Origin: Notospermus geniculatus
Taxonomy: Eukaryota; Nemertea; Pilidiophora; Heteronemertea; Lineidae
Direction of reading: 5' to 3'
Assembly (NCBI GenBank): GCA_002633025.1
Contig: NMRB01000010.1
Location: forward strand, 943,503 to 1,007,502
Length of the DNA stretch: 64,000 bases
Of this stretch, positions 13,401-25,400 are shown in pieces (positions within the stretch are counted from its first letter, which is position 1; the number at the start of each line of letters is the position of its first letter). Both the position numbers and the translations under genes were made by a program. The notes under the pieces are model-generated. The model saw only the letters and a program-made list of their open reading frames with translations, ran no database searches and was not told the origin of the DNA.

Positions 13401-16400
13401 TACAACTTCTGTAATGTCAAGTCTAGTGGTTTTGCTTTATTAGAATGAGAGAATGACATCTGGTTATGTTGACATGATTGGCTGAGTTTGACCATTCCCA
13501 GGCAGTATGTACATGTACAATGAGTTATAGACTTATGAACAAGCACCATGGCCATCATACTGAATATGGTTCTAACGAGTTCCCTACATCACTGCACCAG
13601 TGAGCTGGGAACCACTGATTACTGAAAAAAAGTCATGAACCATTATAAAAAAGGGGCAGCCTTTATATAGCAGTAAAAACTGTGGTGCTTTTTACCTTCT
13701 TCATGGTAATTTTGGTTGTCATATGAATGGACATTTTGTCATTTCATTATGTTTCAGAATATGGGAAATGTAATGAAGGGTGGTTGGGAAATAAGCACAT
13801 CACATTTATACAACTAAAGGCTTTTTGAATGGATATTTTGTTGTTAGATACAGAGTAATGCAAAATGAATCCTGTATTGAATAGTGTTGCATTACTGAAT
13901 AAGTACAAATCAATGCTGATGAATGATTGATCGATGCCTGATTACATCAACTTGAATCAATGAGATTACCAGTCTCCAACTAGTTCCCCTTTGAGCCTAT
14001 CAAACATGATAGTGGACAGCTGAAGAGCTCAGCTTCAAGTTGCATATAATTGAAACTTAGATATACCTACCGGTAATTCATTACGTATATTGTCTCGTGT
14101 TCCAATCCATGTGACTTTCTTAAAATTTTAGGACTTTGGACAATGAATTCTTATCATATCACTGAATGATTCTCAACATCAGCTTGATTGAAACTAAGTT
14201 GTAGTTCCCTGCAATTAAGAAAAGTCGCCCTGAGTGTTCTTTCTAAAGAATCAATTTGCCAACAACTCATGTCATCAGCCTAATGGAACTGCTAGTCACT
14301 GTGGTAAGCAGTATATTCTGTGAGACACCTCCGTTACCCTTCACAAAACAGAACGTTGGTGATGAACTTTGACCTATTCCTGTTGCTATGGGACAGGTTG
14401 TCTCATTACTTCTTGATACACTATCTCATCTGTCCTGTCTGTATCGGTTTACCTTTTGGCTGAACATTATTTATCGCTGGTTCTCAAGTTTTATAGCCAT
14501 TTGCAAAGTTAGAATCCATTGCCATCAAATTGCACTGATGGAAATATGGAGAAAAAATGTATGTAGCTTATCCTTAGCTTTGTAGGTTTGTATATAATTT
14601 GCTGTGCAAATTTGAAAACGTGTTCTATCATGTTTGAGGACTGACAGACCCAATTGCCATTCCAAAATCAGATTGCATGACTCAATTTGGTCAACCAGCA
14701 TGAAATTGATCCTCCTTTTTCTTTTCCACGGAAATGTTTTTGCCAAGGTGGCCATGGCAACTGCTTGTTTTGTGTTGCTGAAGTAGAAGTAGGAGGAAGT
14801 CAAGATATTGGTTCTGTAGACGGCAATTATGTTTGGTATGATTGAGTTGGTGCTGTCGCCTCTCCAACTTGCATCATTCTTAGTAAATAGGTGTGAATTT
14901 TATGTCAGGTTGGCAACTGCGCCCTGCTTTACCATGTTTACTGTACCGTTTCCGCATTGCCATCCTGAGGTCATCAGTGGTTCTGAATGCTCACTCCCTA
15001 TGTCATTTCAGCTGGTGACGTGGGGAATGAGCAGGAAAAAGTACTGATTGCCTCTGAATACCGCATCGCATCACCAGCAGGTGAATCACGATCAGGGCCT
15101 CGGCTTGCTTGAAATTTTCATTACTCGCCTTAATCAGTTCCGTAAAGGAAAGAAGTGAACTTTCTATTTGTGAAAAACTCATTACCATTCTCTACCATGG
15201 CTACTGTGAGACTTTTATTTAGCGCTTTCCACTGTCTGTTATACAAGGCACTTAACATTATTGCCCGGTCTCTCTATAAACCTTTCTGGGGAACTCAAGG
15301 AGCAACTCATTGGGCTCACTTGATCCTTTCAGACCAGTCGAGAGTACAGAGTGCAACTTGACCGAGTATTGAACAGCCTTTCGGCCACAGGTCTGATTCT
15401 CTGTCCACTGGGTCAGCGAGTCCCCAATAGATTCATTGCAGGCCTAATACTCGCAGATAGAAATCAATTTACCATGGCATTGATTCATTCTCTTTGCCTG
15501 AATTAGACCTTTCTCGTCCCAGCTGCCCTCCCTGAAACCTTTACTTTTCATCCAACATGATTAGATTATAGATTTGCGGACATCTGTTTCTCATTACATT
15601 ATTGCCATGTCTTTCATCTGATCGATTAACCACAAGAACAATAATGTATATTCTCACATCTTGTCATCCTGTCGCAGACGTCTGGCTCTTTGGGGGCTCT
15701 TATGTTCACACTGCTCCACGTGAGAGATTTCTTGAGTAGGCTCCCTCTGGGAACTGGACTATAGAAAACTAAAGGCAGTCATTTGGGCCATTGATGAAAA
15801 CCAACACTGGTAAAGTGAGAGCGCATGAGAAAAGTCACTTGGAGCAGCACCTATATCGGTCCCAATTTGTATCATGGCAGCTTTTTCGCTGTTTCTCCAT
15901 ATTCATTATTTGATGTATTTGCCATGTTGTCTTTTCAGATGGACCTCCTTATTCTATGGCGACCACGATGGACAAGGCCCTAACACCGCCGGCCTCGGTT
16001 CACAAGAGTCTCTTGATACAAACATACGACTGCAGGACAAGGTTTGTGAATGAAAATTGATTGCAATAGAGCAAAAATTGACAGTTTCTGGTGTCCTTTG
16101 ATGGGATTCTCAGCTGAGCCCATCTTCAAATTCTGTCCAAATCTACATTGAATCCTAATCACATAGAAAGGCACCTTACTTAGTCTGCATGCCCACTTCC
16201 AAATGATTCATGGTCGATGTAAACATGTTGAATGTCCATAAGAATTTGGCGTGATATTGCTTGTCCCATCCGCAATGTACCTAATGTATCACTTGATCTA
16301 TCCTCTAGATGACTGAATTTGTCATTGAGTGTTACTGTGGTTTATGATAAATGCCAGTTGAGTCACGCAGAATCCATGATAATCTGACGAAGCATTGACA

Positions 16401-19400
16401 TTGTCTGCCAGGACTGTCTGCTGGATGTGGGAATGATGAGAAAGGCTCTTTTTAAATTTAGCAACAGATTTCTTAACCATTGTCATTGAATTGGAGTTCA
16501 TCATGGCGTGACTTGCTTGATATTGGGCAGAATGACACTTTTGCAAGAAATGCAATGTTGTCTCCTACATTACGTGTGTTTGCTTGCCCATTAGCTACAG
16601 GCTGTCTGACAGAAGCAACTGCTACATAAGCTTCCTCATGTTGGTTTACTGATTTTTGATGCCGCTGTTAATGGAGCGTTATGAAGTGTAACGTATTAAG
16701 ACGGCAAGGCCAATACCAGCAGTCTTAGTGAGTAGCAGTTAAAACTCCCAGAATTTCTGGGTGAAGCACATCATTCCTGGCTTGTGATTGAGTGCCTGTG
16801 GGGCTGGGGGAGTACCTGTCTTTCATGGTCGTGTCCATCACTCCCTCACTTCTTCAGTACTTGCTGAAATTGCAGAAAACTTTTTATTTTCAGGGCTTTT
16901 GTTCTTGGATACCTGCTTTCTTCAGAATCAAGTAAGTAATCTTGCAGTAATTCTGTATCTTATACTTATCACAGATTGAGTTGTATTTGATGGCTTCGGT
17001 CAAAAGAAGTGTTGCTCTTCATTTTGTGTGTAGATCTCAATCCTCCCACCGATAGTGAGTGGATATACTCCATTTTACCATTGGGGGTACGACTCCTGCC
17101 AGTCAGGTTTACCCACCGGTACATCTCATCAGAGACAACGCCTTCATATCCCGGCCTGATTACTTCTCTTGGAAAAAACTTAGCATTTAATCAAGTACAA
17201 TTTTTCATGATTGCATCACCGAAGCCATTTTGCTCATCTAAATTGACTCAATCAGGCGTTTGCTGATGTCGCATCCAATGACAATGATCCCATTTCATGT
17301 GCCCGTGGTGTCGTTTACGATTCTGATTGCCTGATTACTTGTCTTGATTGGGTACTCTTCTGTTACTTGGTACATAATGCCAACCATACACAGTCAAAAA
17401 TGTTCGTGACTTCTTTTGAGCAGCTCAATAACGGCTGACATTCGGGTCTCGTGCAATTCAAGCCAAAAGTTTATGTACTCGCAACCTTATGTAAGTTGAC
17501 CTTTGACTCTAGAGACCATGATAATGTCACACATTTTGACCTCTCATTGCAGGGATGAGCACATACAGCGGAAGAGTGGCAAAGATGCAGTCCAGTATCT
17601 GTCCTTCCAGCGATATCTTATACTCTACACTGCCATCATATGTTTGTTTTCCATATGTGTCGTACTGCCTGTCAATTTTCAAGGAGATCTCGGTGAGTTG
17701 ATAAAATGTGTGTGGCGGTCTAGGAAAACCTGTCGGAAGTCGCTGAATGATCAACAAGGGCTGTCAGATTGCCTGTACATTGATCTGCTACTGTTTACCT
17801 GTTACGTAGTACATTTCAGCTATTGAAATGTGTGGGTTCACCAAGCCTTTCACTTTCCTAAAACACGACGTCTGACGGGTTTTCCTAGACCGCCTCACAT
17901 GTGCATATGGCTAAACTGCTCCAAGCGGGGCCATTGGTTTTGAAATCCAATCATCATTGCTAACATTGACTTCATCACAGACAAATAGTAACAATGATAT
18001 TCTGCCTCCAACTGTATAAGGTAACATCTCCAGTTCAGTGGGAGGATGGTGAATTAAAGTAATAGACTTACACTACACTGCACTGTATTTGACTGTATAC
18101 GATCGAGCTATTACCTGAATTTACCATGTTCACACTGATAGGGAGAGACTGGCTGTTACCATTCAAGGGCAGGGGTGATTTCCTGTTCTCTTCAAATTGA
18201 GATCAGTTGCAAGGATATGAGTCTTTGGTTTCCTGTCAGCTGGAATGGCAGCGTCTTATTACTGTACAAGCTTTGTAGTTCAGCACCTGCTTTGGATATG
18301 TTGGATTAGGAAGGACTGGTGTTGTCGGTACATCCCCTGTTGGCTAAAAGTGCATTTCACTGGGACCATTTCCATGTACTGTACTTGCACTTAGCTCTTC
18401 GGTGATGTCGTCCCGGTATCCGCTATCAATCAGTTTTAAAGCAGATCGACATAAAACCCACGGGATTTACTATGAAATATTAATGAACTGAGATTTTCTC
18501 TACAGGTGAGAACACTGCTGGCAATAACTATTGTCGTGATTGATTACCACTTGAGAAAAATAGATTATTATAATTATACGTTGTGTACAGCATGGTGGAG
18601 ATCGACCATATTCAAGGTTTCATAAGAAATGAGGGGACATGGTGGTATAATGACAAGAGTAATGGCAAAAATGTCTATTTGTGGTGATGGTGTTATTAAG
18701 TGGTCTGAAGAAGAGTTGCAGTGTGACACAGCCCACAGACACTACTTCCAATCTCACAGAAATGAACCTGTATGAATGAATTTGTACGTACGCTGCGAGC
18801 TGTATATTGGGCTTACTGTAGAGACACCGTTGTGAACCTCAGGCCTTTCAATCACATCTGTTGCTTTACACCCTGTATTTTTGAATTTGGGCTTATTTCA
18901 TCGCGAAACCAGGGAATTTGGGTTGTTATAAGTCTCGCTCATGACAGCAAAATGTTCACTATTGAAATTGAATATCTTGCTTTGCGCAAGACTTATGACT
19001 AGTTCCATGAACCCGGAAGTGTTCTGTTGTGTACCTAGCGTGTCTAGACATGCTGTTTGACGGTCGTCATGGCCGTGGAATAGTAGTCCTAAATTGGTAA
19101 ATATGATCGCATCTTTGCGTGTTTTGAAAGAAAAGTGAAGACCTTAGGTTTTAAGAAGTCAAATTTATTTCAAAAGCATTTCATTTTTAACATTTGGCAA
19201 CTGAATTTGGGCACCTGCTTTGAATTTGGGCTCTTTTGAATTTGGGCGTCTACGACGTTTACCGTCGTGAAGATGATGTGATTGACAGGCCTGAACCTGA
19301 TAATATTTGGATTACATGTATGACCCTGATCACAGAAAGACATAGTTCATATATAGATGACTATGGTAGTGGAAAGTATATTATGCAAAGCTGTGAGCCT

Positions 19401-22400
19401 CTCAACAATGACAAAGTACATTACACTACAACATCTGTCAGCCTGAAGGCTTCAAGTACTAGAAGCTTAGGGAGCAGTCCATTTTAAAAATGATTGGGAG
19501 CGACTACTAGCGCGTGTTGCTGCACTTGACATTCAAAGCTTTTGTTCGATTGATTTTGTCATGATTTACTTTACAGAACGCCGTGAATCTGACATACCTA
19601 TGGGTACTTATATCATTATTTGCAGAACAATGCTTATTTATTCATTTCCACTGTATGTACATGTACATGTACATGTAACTCACAAAAAGCTTCAGGTCTC
19701 CTTCTTTATTTTTGCTTGTGGTAAATGGTCATTTATGAAGGCTCCTTCAAGAAATGGACACAAGAACTTCTACCATGAAAAGTTATCATGTGTTGTCAAG
19801 CTAATTGCGTCATGATGGCCTTTTTGCTCTCAAAAGAAAATTTCTCTCAAAAACTATCATTCTGTGACCCTTTGGTTGGTGTTGGCCTGTTCAGTATCAG
19901 TTTTGGAATCCTCAGCAGCACTTGCAGGATTTGGTGTGGAAATGAGTCTGCTGTCATCAGTTTTGCTACCGGTAACTTCATGGGGCATTGTTGGGCTTCT
20001 GCCCTCTGTTGATTGTAAAAATTCCTTCAATTCTGATATGAACATGAAAATGGTCAATTTCAAAGAACGTCCATCTTCAGGAGATGCAACCAACATGGCT
20101 CTTGCTGTCTTTAAATGTCTTGTTTGTCTTTTCTGCTTTACAGAGGGGAACACTCAAGCATTTGGCCACACCACCATGAGTAATATTGACACGGGGTAAG
20201 TCTGAAATTCATAATACTGAGATTCATGCAGATCTGTCCAAAATTGATGGTGCTGAGTCCACAAATAATGATGCAAGCATACTGATTCCTGTAGGACTGC
20301 ACATGACGGACACCTGTTAAGGACAGCACAGTTCAGTCCTCAACTGGACACATTTGAGGACCCTTGTTGATTCAGGACAGCACCGGGCAGTGCCAAAGGT
20401 CTCCCCAATAGAGAGATTCAACTGTTCTCGTATATTTCAGGTCTTCGACCCTGTGGGTGCATGGTGTTTTTGCTGTTGTGTTCCTCATTATTGCTGTCTA
20501 CATGATGCGTCATTTCTCTGTCAACCTCCAGTATGAGGACGATGATCAGGTGCGTATTGGAGGAAATCGTTACCAGACAACCACTTTTTGTCTGCCTCCA
20601 GATGGTAACAATGTGAAAAATTAACACCTCTTAACTGGCAGCTGTCCAATATACAGCACAATTCAGAAAACAATGAGACTGCATAATAATATGAACTGAG
20701 GTCCAATCCCTTTGAGTTATAACCTTTTAAGAGAAAGCAAAGGATAATGACTGAGTTTTTGATGTGTTGTGTTGAAGAGTATTTTGTTTCTACACAGGCT
20801 ACAAGAACACTGATGGTGTCGCACATACCGAAAGACAAGTGTTTCAAGAATATTATTCAACAGCATTTCCAGTAAGTGAACATGGCTGTTATTTCGATGA
20901 TGTAATACAGTGGAACCTCTCTATTAAGGACACCTTTGGGACTGACAAATGCTGTCCTTAATAGAGAGGTGTCCTGATTACAGAGGTCAAAATGAATGGA
21001 AATGGTCAGTTTGGGACTGAACTTTGGTGTCCTTAATAGAGAGGTGTCCTCCTGGCAGAGGTGTCCGTTAAGGGAGGTTCCACTGTATAATCCTAATCTT
21101 TTGACACAATGGAGGAAGCTCTTATCATCAAGAGAATAGCTATTTAAGACCAACAGGGATGCTTAATTCTGTGAATTGACACTTGTGTTGGTCCCTTTGG
21201 ATTCTGTGATCAATGAATCGTCAGATAAGAGCTGTAATGTAATTACTGCAGGGCTGAAGTCTTCTATGGTAATAGGACAGCAAAATCTATACACACTCTT
21301 TGAGCTGCATTTGTCTTTTTCAGCGAGGCATATCCGGAGTCTGTTGTACAGGACATACAGTTTGCTTACAGTATCTCAAGACTCGTCAAACTTGATAAAC
21401 AAAGGTAAGCTCTTGAAGGTTAAATTCTGAATGTCTCTGACAGCTTCCGTATGTTGGGACAGCCTTGAGAGTTCAGAATACAGAGTAATAAGTCAGGGAT
21501 GATGAATTGAACCTACCTCTCTGTCTGGAGTCCGAAGCTAAAGCGCTGTGCCACTGGCATTATACTGTGAACTTTGATTAGGAGAGAAACCAATATGCTG
21601 GCATTGACGTCAAGACTGAAATGTACCGATTTCATTGTTTATTCATTCAGGCAATTTGCAACAGAGGGACGTCAGAATTCAGAGATGATCTGCAATAAAA
21701 GTGGCATAAGACCTTTGATCCGGCCATACCCATGTGGTCAGTTGTGTTGCTGCTGTGAATGCTGTGGGTGCCAACAGGTATGATTATTGTCCAGTTACTA
21801 AAGAGCTTTGTGGGAGAACCTGGTACATGTAGTTTTCAGAACTATCAATGTAGGGATACCAAGTTGTGGCCATGTATTGATGATGTAATGAACTATCAAT
21901 GGAGGGGTACCATTTTGGACTGAGATTTTTATATATCTTCAGGTTGATGCAATCAATTTCTACGCTGAAGAAGAAAAAAGATTGAAGGATCTATGCGAGA
22001 CAGAAAAAGTCAGAGCTTTTCAAGAAGCACTCGGCATTGCCTTCGTCACGATGGAAGATGACGACATGGCTGCAAGGATCTATACAGATTTTCGTGCCGC
22101 TTGTAAAGGGGCCAACAACCCACTTGTTTCCAGTGTGAGCTCAGAGCTCCAGGTCTATGACTGGTCTGTCAGATATGCTCCAGCGCCTGATAATATCTAT
22201 TGGTAAGCTTGGTTTATACTATCATTATTTCCTTAACAATTCAAAGAGGATTAGGCTAATGATTATGACACCTTCACAAAAAATTACTCTTAATCGGTCC
22301 TTATGCGAGCCAAGATGCTGTCAATGTTGGTTATTTGATGGCCCCAATTCAGTATTTAGTTGTACCCCAGGAGATTCACTGAGAAGATACTTCTTCATCC

Positions 22401-25400
22401 TGATTTGTTTATTTCAGGGAAAATCTTTCTGTCGACCCAATATGGTGGTGGGCCAAAGCAGTGTTCATCAACCTGGCTCTCACAGTCCTTCTGTTCTTCC
22501 TAACTACTCCATCTATCATCATGAACTCTCTTGATGAAATCAACTACAAGAGGGAATTAGAGCAGACTCATGTAAGTTTGATGAGTTTGAAGCTCAGTTG
22601 GTTGAAATTAAAACAGATTAGTGGAAGGTTGTTGATGAAACTAACAAATGTCTGTCTCAGTATTAAAAAAAAAAGGTCGGGTGGGATTTATTTGTTTTTC
22701 TTTCAACAAAATTTTCTCCTTCCTCGTTTCAGAGTGCTATCCTTGTGCAGTTTGTCCCCACCCTCATTCTCTGGACTATTTCGGCATTGCTGCCATATTG
22801 TGTCTACTATTCCGACCAATTATTGAATTGAGCATTTCTCCAATAGTAATCTCAGCACTACAGTATCTACTATGGATCAAAAACCATTAGATCAAAACAG
22901 GTTTTTGTTCCGAATAGATTTCTATCTGGTATTATTATTGACGTTTCAGATCAATACTTTGATCTTTTTCGATTAGTCATTCAGAAAGTAAGGTTGATAT
23001 TGAATTATATTTGGTTTCATTGATCGCATCTTTTTAAAAATTGGATATTTTGTTTTGTGTGCGACAAATTATTTCATTGCCAGTGGGTTGGTAGTTGAAT
23101 AAAGTAAGATGTACATTGTTCTTCAGCAGATCACATTCCTGATACCAGTCATTCTCCAGCACTGTGATTTGTTCCTCTCTGGTCTGTCAGATGCTGATGA
23201 ACATTACAATCTGTAGGAGGAGTTGAAGCCATAAACCTTGCTATAAATGGAGGATGGGTGGTGGTGAACCTCATTTATTTAGCCTGAAGCTGGTAGCAAC
23301 ATATGGTTAACCCAGTGATCTCTGCGAGCCACGTGTATGAGCTAAAACCTGCATGCACCTCCTCTCTGCTCCTTCTACGGCAGCAACCTGGCTCACAAAC
23401 GTGACTTCTGGTCTTGCAGACATGAATTTCTATGTCTGTGCTACCAGGTTTAGAAGCTGATGTCAGTGAGATTATCTCACATACATGAAGTGTGCTACCA
23501 GCTTTAGAAGCTGATGTCAGTGACAATCTCACATACATGAAGTGTGCTACCAGCTTTAGAAGCTGATGTCAGTAACAATCTCACATACATGAAGAGTGCT
23601 ACCAGCTTGAGAAGCTGATGTCGGTGACATGATCTCGCATACATGAAGGTGCTACCAGCTTGAGAAGCTGATGTCAGTGACATGATCTCTCATACATGAA
23701 GTCTGCTGCCAGCTTGAGCTCATAACTATGTCGTGCAGATGAACCAGAGACATGCGTAATTTCAGACACGGCGAATCCTTAGAAATTCCCCCGATAGGCT
23801 CAAATTACCATTCTAGACCACATCTCGGACCGTCTGAAACCCTGTGACTATTCCACTAACACCAGAGATCTTCCAAGCATTGACATGCTGATTACCTTGC
23901 CTCCCGCCATCGACTTACGAGTGAACGCGTCTATCCAATATGTAACAAATCAAATTTATCAGTCTGGCGTCGGTGTCCCATTTTCTAAGGCAGTGTGTAC
24001 TCTGTTTAACAAGAGTGGCAATAACTCTTCAGCCTGATTACCGTAATCATCATCAAATCCCAAGGGGTTTGCTTTCATTCAAAGAAATGATTCGGGCTCT
24101 AGTTGGCTTACCACGCAACGATATATTGGCGTCATAGGATTCCAGGTAACGCATGGTCTGCTTGCCTATATTATTAGAATGGAGGGATATTCCCGCAGTG
24201 TGGGCTGATGGTGCTGGTATAGTATTGATCCTAATGATCCGAGATGGCATGGGCCCAAGCTTCATTAAATATAATACAGGTGTCGCACAACAAACTGGAT
24301 TAGTGAGTGGGGTTGAATAGCAAGCAAGTCCAGTACCATCATGTACCATCCATTTGTTCCTATACCAATGATTGAAATGGTGCAAAGGATCAGCAGCTAT
24401 GACGGATGCCTGCCAAATCCGGACCACCGGTCCGTCATGACCCCATATCTATGGTTGAAATCAACAGCCCAATTTAGAACTTCTGGGAGACTATGTTCGT
24501 GTCCACTCCTTCATAATTTTGATATGCTTACCGGTAGCTGCCATTAGCTGAGCAATAGTTAATACATGTACATGTTTGCCTGTATCATTACATGAAGTTG
24601 ATGGACTGGTTATACCATAAGTTTGTCCTTCTGGTATATTTCTCTAGTATAAGTAATCAGTGAGCCTTGTTCCAGTACAACTTCTGTAATGTCAAGTCTA
24701 GTGGTTTTGCTTTATTAGAATGAGAGAATGACATCTGGTTATGTTGACATGATTGGCTGAGTTTGACCATTCCCAGGCAGTATGTACATGTACAATGAGT
24801 TATAGACTTATGAACAAGCACCATGGCCATCATACTGAATATGGTTCTAACGAGTTCCCTACATCACTGCACCAGTGAGCTGGGAACCACTGATTACTGA
24901 AAAAAAGTCATGAACCATTATAAAAAAGGGGCAGCCTTTATATAGCAGTAAAAACTGTGGTGCTTTTTACCTTCTTCATGGTAATTTTGGTTGTCATATG
25001 AATGGACATTTTGTCATTTCATTATGTTTCAGAATATGGGAAATGTAATGAAGGGTGGTTGGGAAATAAGCACATCACATTTATACAACTAAAGGCTTTT
25101 TGAATGGATATTTTGTTGAGTAATGCAAAATGAATCCTGTATTGAATAGTGTTGCATTACTGAATAAGTACAAATCAATGCTGATGAATGATTGATCGAT
25201 GCCTGATTACATCAACTTGAATCAATGAGATTACCAGTCTCCAACTAGTTCCCCTTTGAGCCTATCAAACATGATAGTGGACAGCTGAAGAGCTCAGCTT
25301 CAAGTTGCATATAATTGAAACTTAGATATACCTACCGGTAATTCATTACGTATATTGTCTCGTGTTCCAATCCATGTGACTTTCTTAAAATTTTAGGACT

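Larger units (their letters stand above)
5037..15938 (+). other. TMEM63-like intron 2 (10.9 kb)
   Basis: No coding exon recognised. It holds several TIR elements (5401-5717, 6927-7034, 7499-7810, 7901-8079, 10407-10951, 11198-11382), a (GGCT)n microsatellite and a 54-bp minisatellite. From 11500 onward it belongs to copy A of the large tandem duplication. A single 'n' lies at 6984 inside a poly-G tract. Confidence 0.8.
11500..22819 (+). repeat. large tandem duplication, copy A (11.3 kb)
   Basis: Direct repeat of 22820-34007, carrying TMEM63-like exons 3-12 and the first part of exon 13. It begins at TTATTGAATTGAGCATTTCT (11500) and ends at TCCGACCAA inside exon 13, where sequence jumps straight back to TATTGAATTGAGC. 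Copies differ by scattered substitutions, indels and whole-element insertions; other stretches are nearly identical. Complementary defects suggest two haplotypes joined end to end rather than a biological duplication. Confidence 0.95.

Noticed and set aside
14525-14803. minus-strand open frame recurring at 25790 and 26660
   Set aside because: It recurs through the duplication and nested duplication of an intron; indels between copies break the frame and no domain is seen.
15948-16041. Exon 3 frame reading [17 protein letters not shown]
   Set aside because: It would also join exon 5 in phase, but all copy A/B differences are third-position in the [11 protein letters not shown] frame, and that frame accommodates exon 4.
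20441-20536. Alternative frame of exon 7 reading [12 protein letters not shown]
   Set aside because: It does not match exon phases or the family; the [11 protein letters not shown] frame does, and the copy A/B difference is synonymous in that frame.
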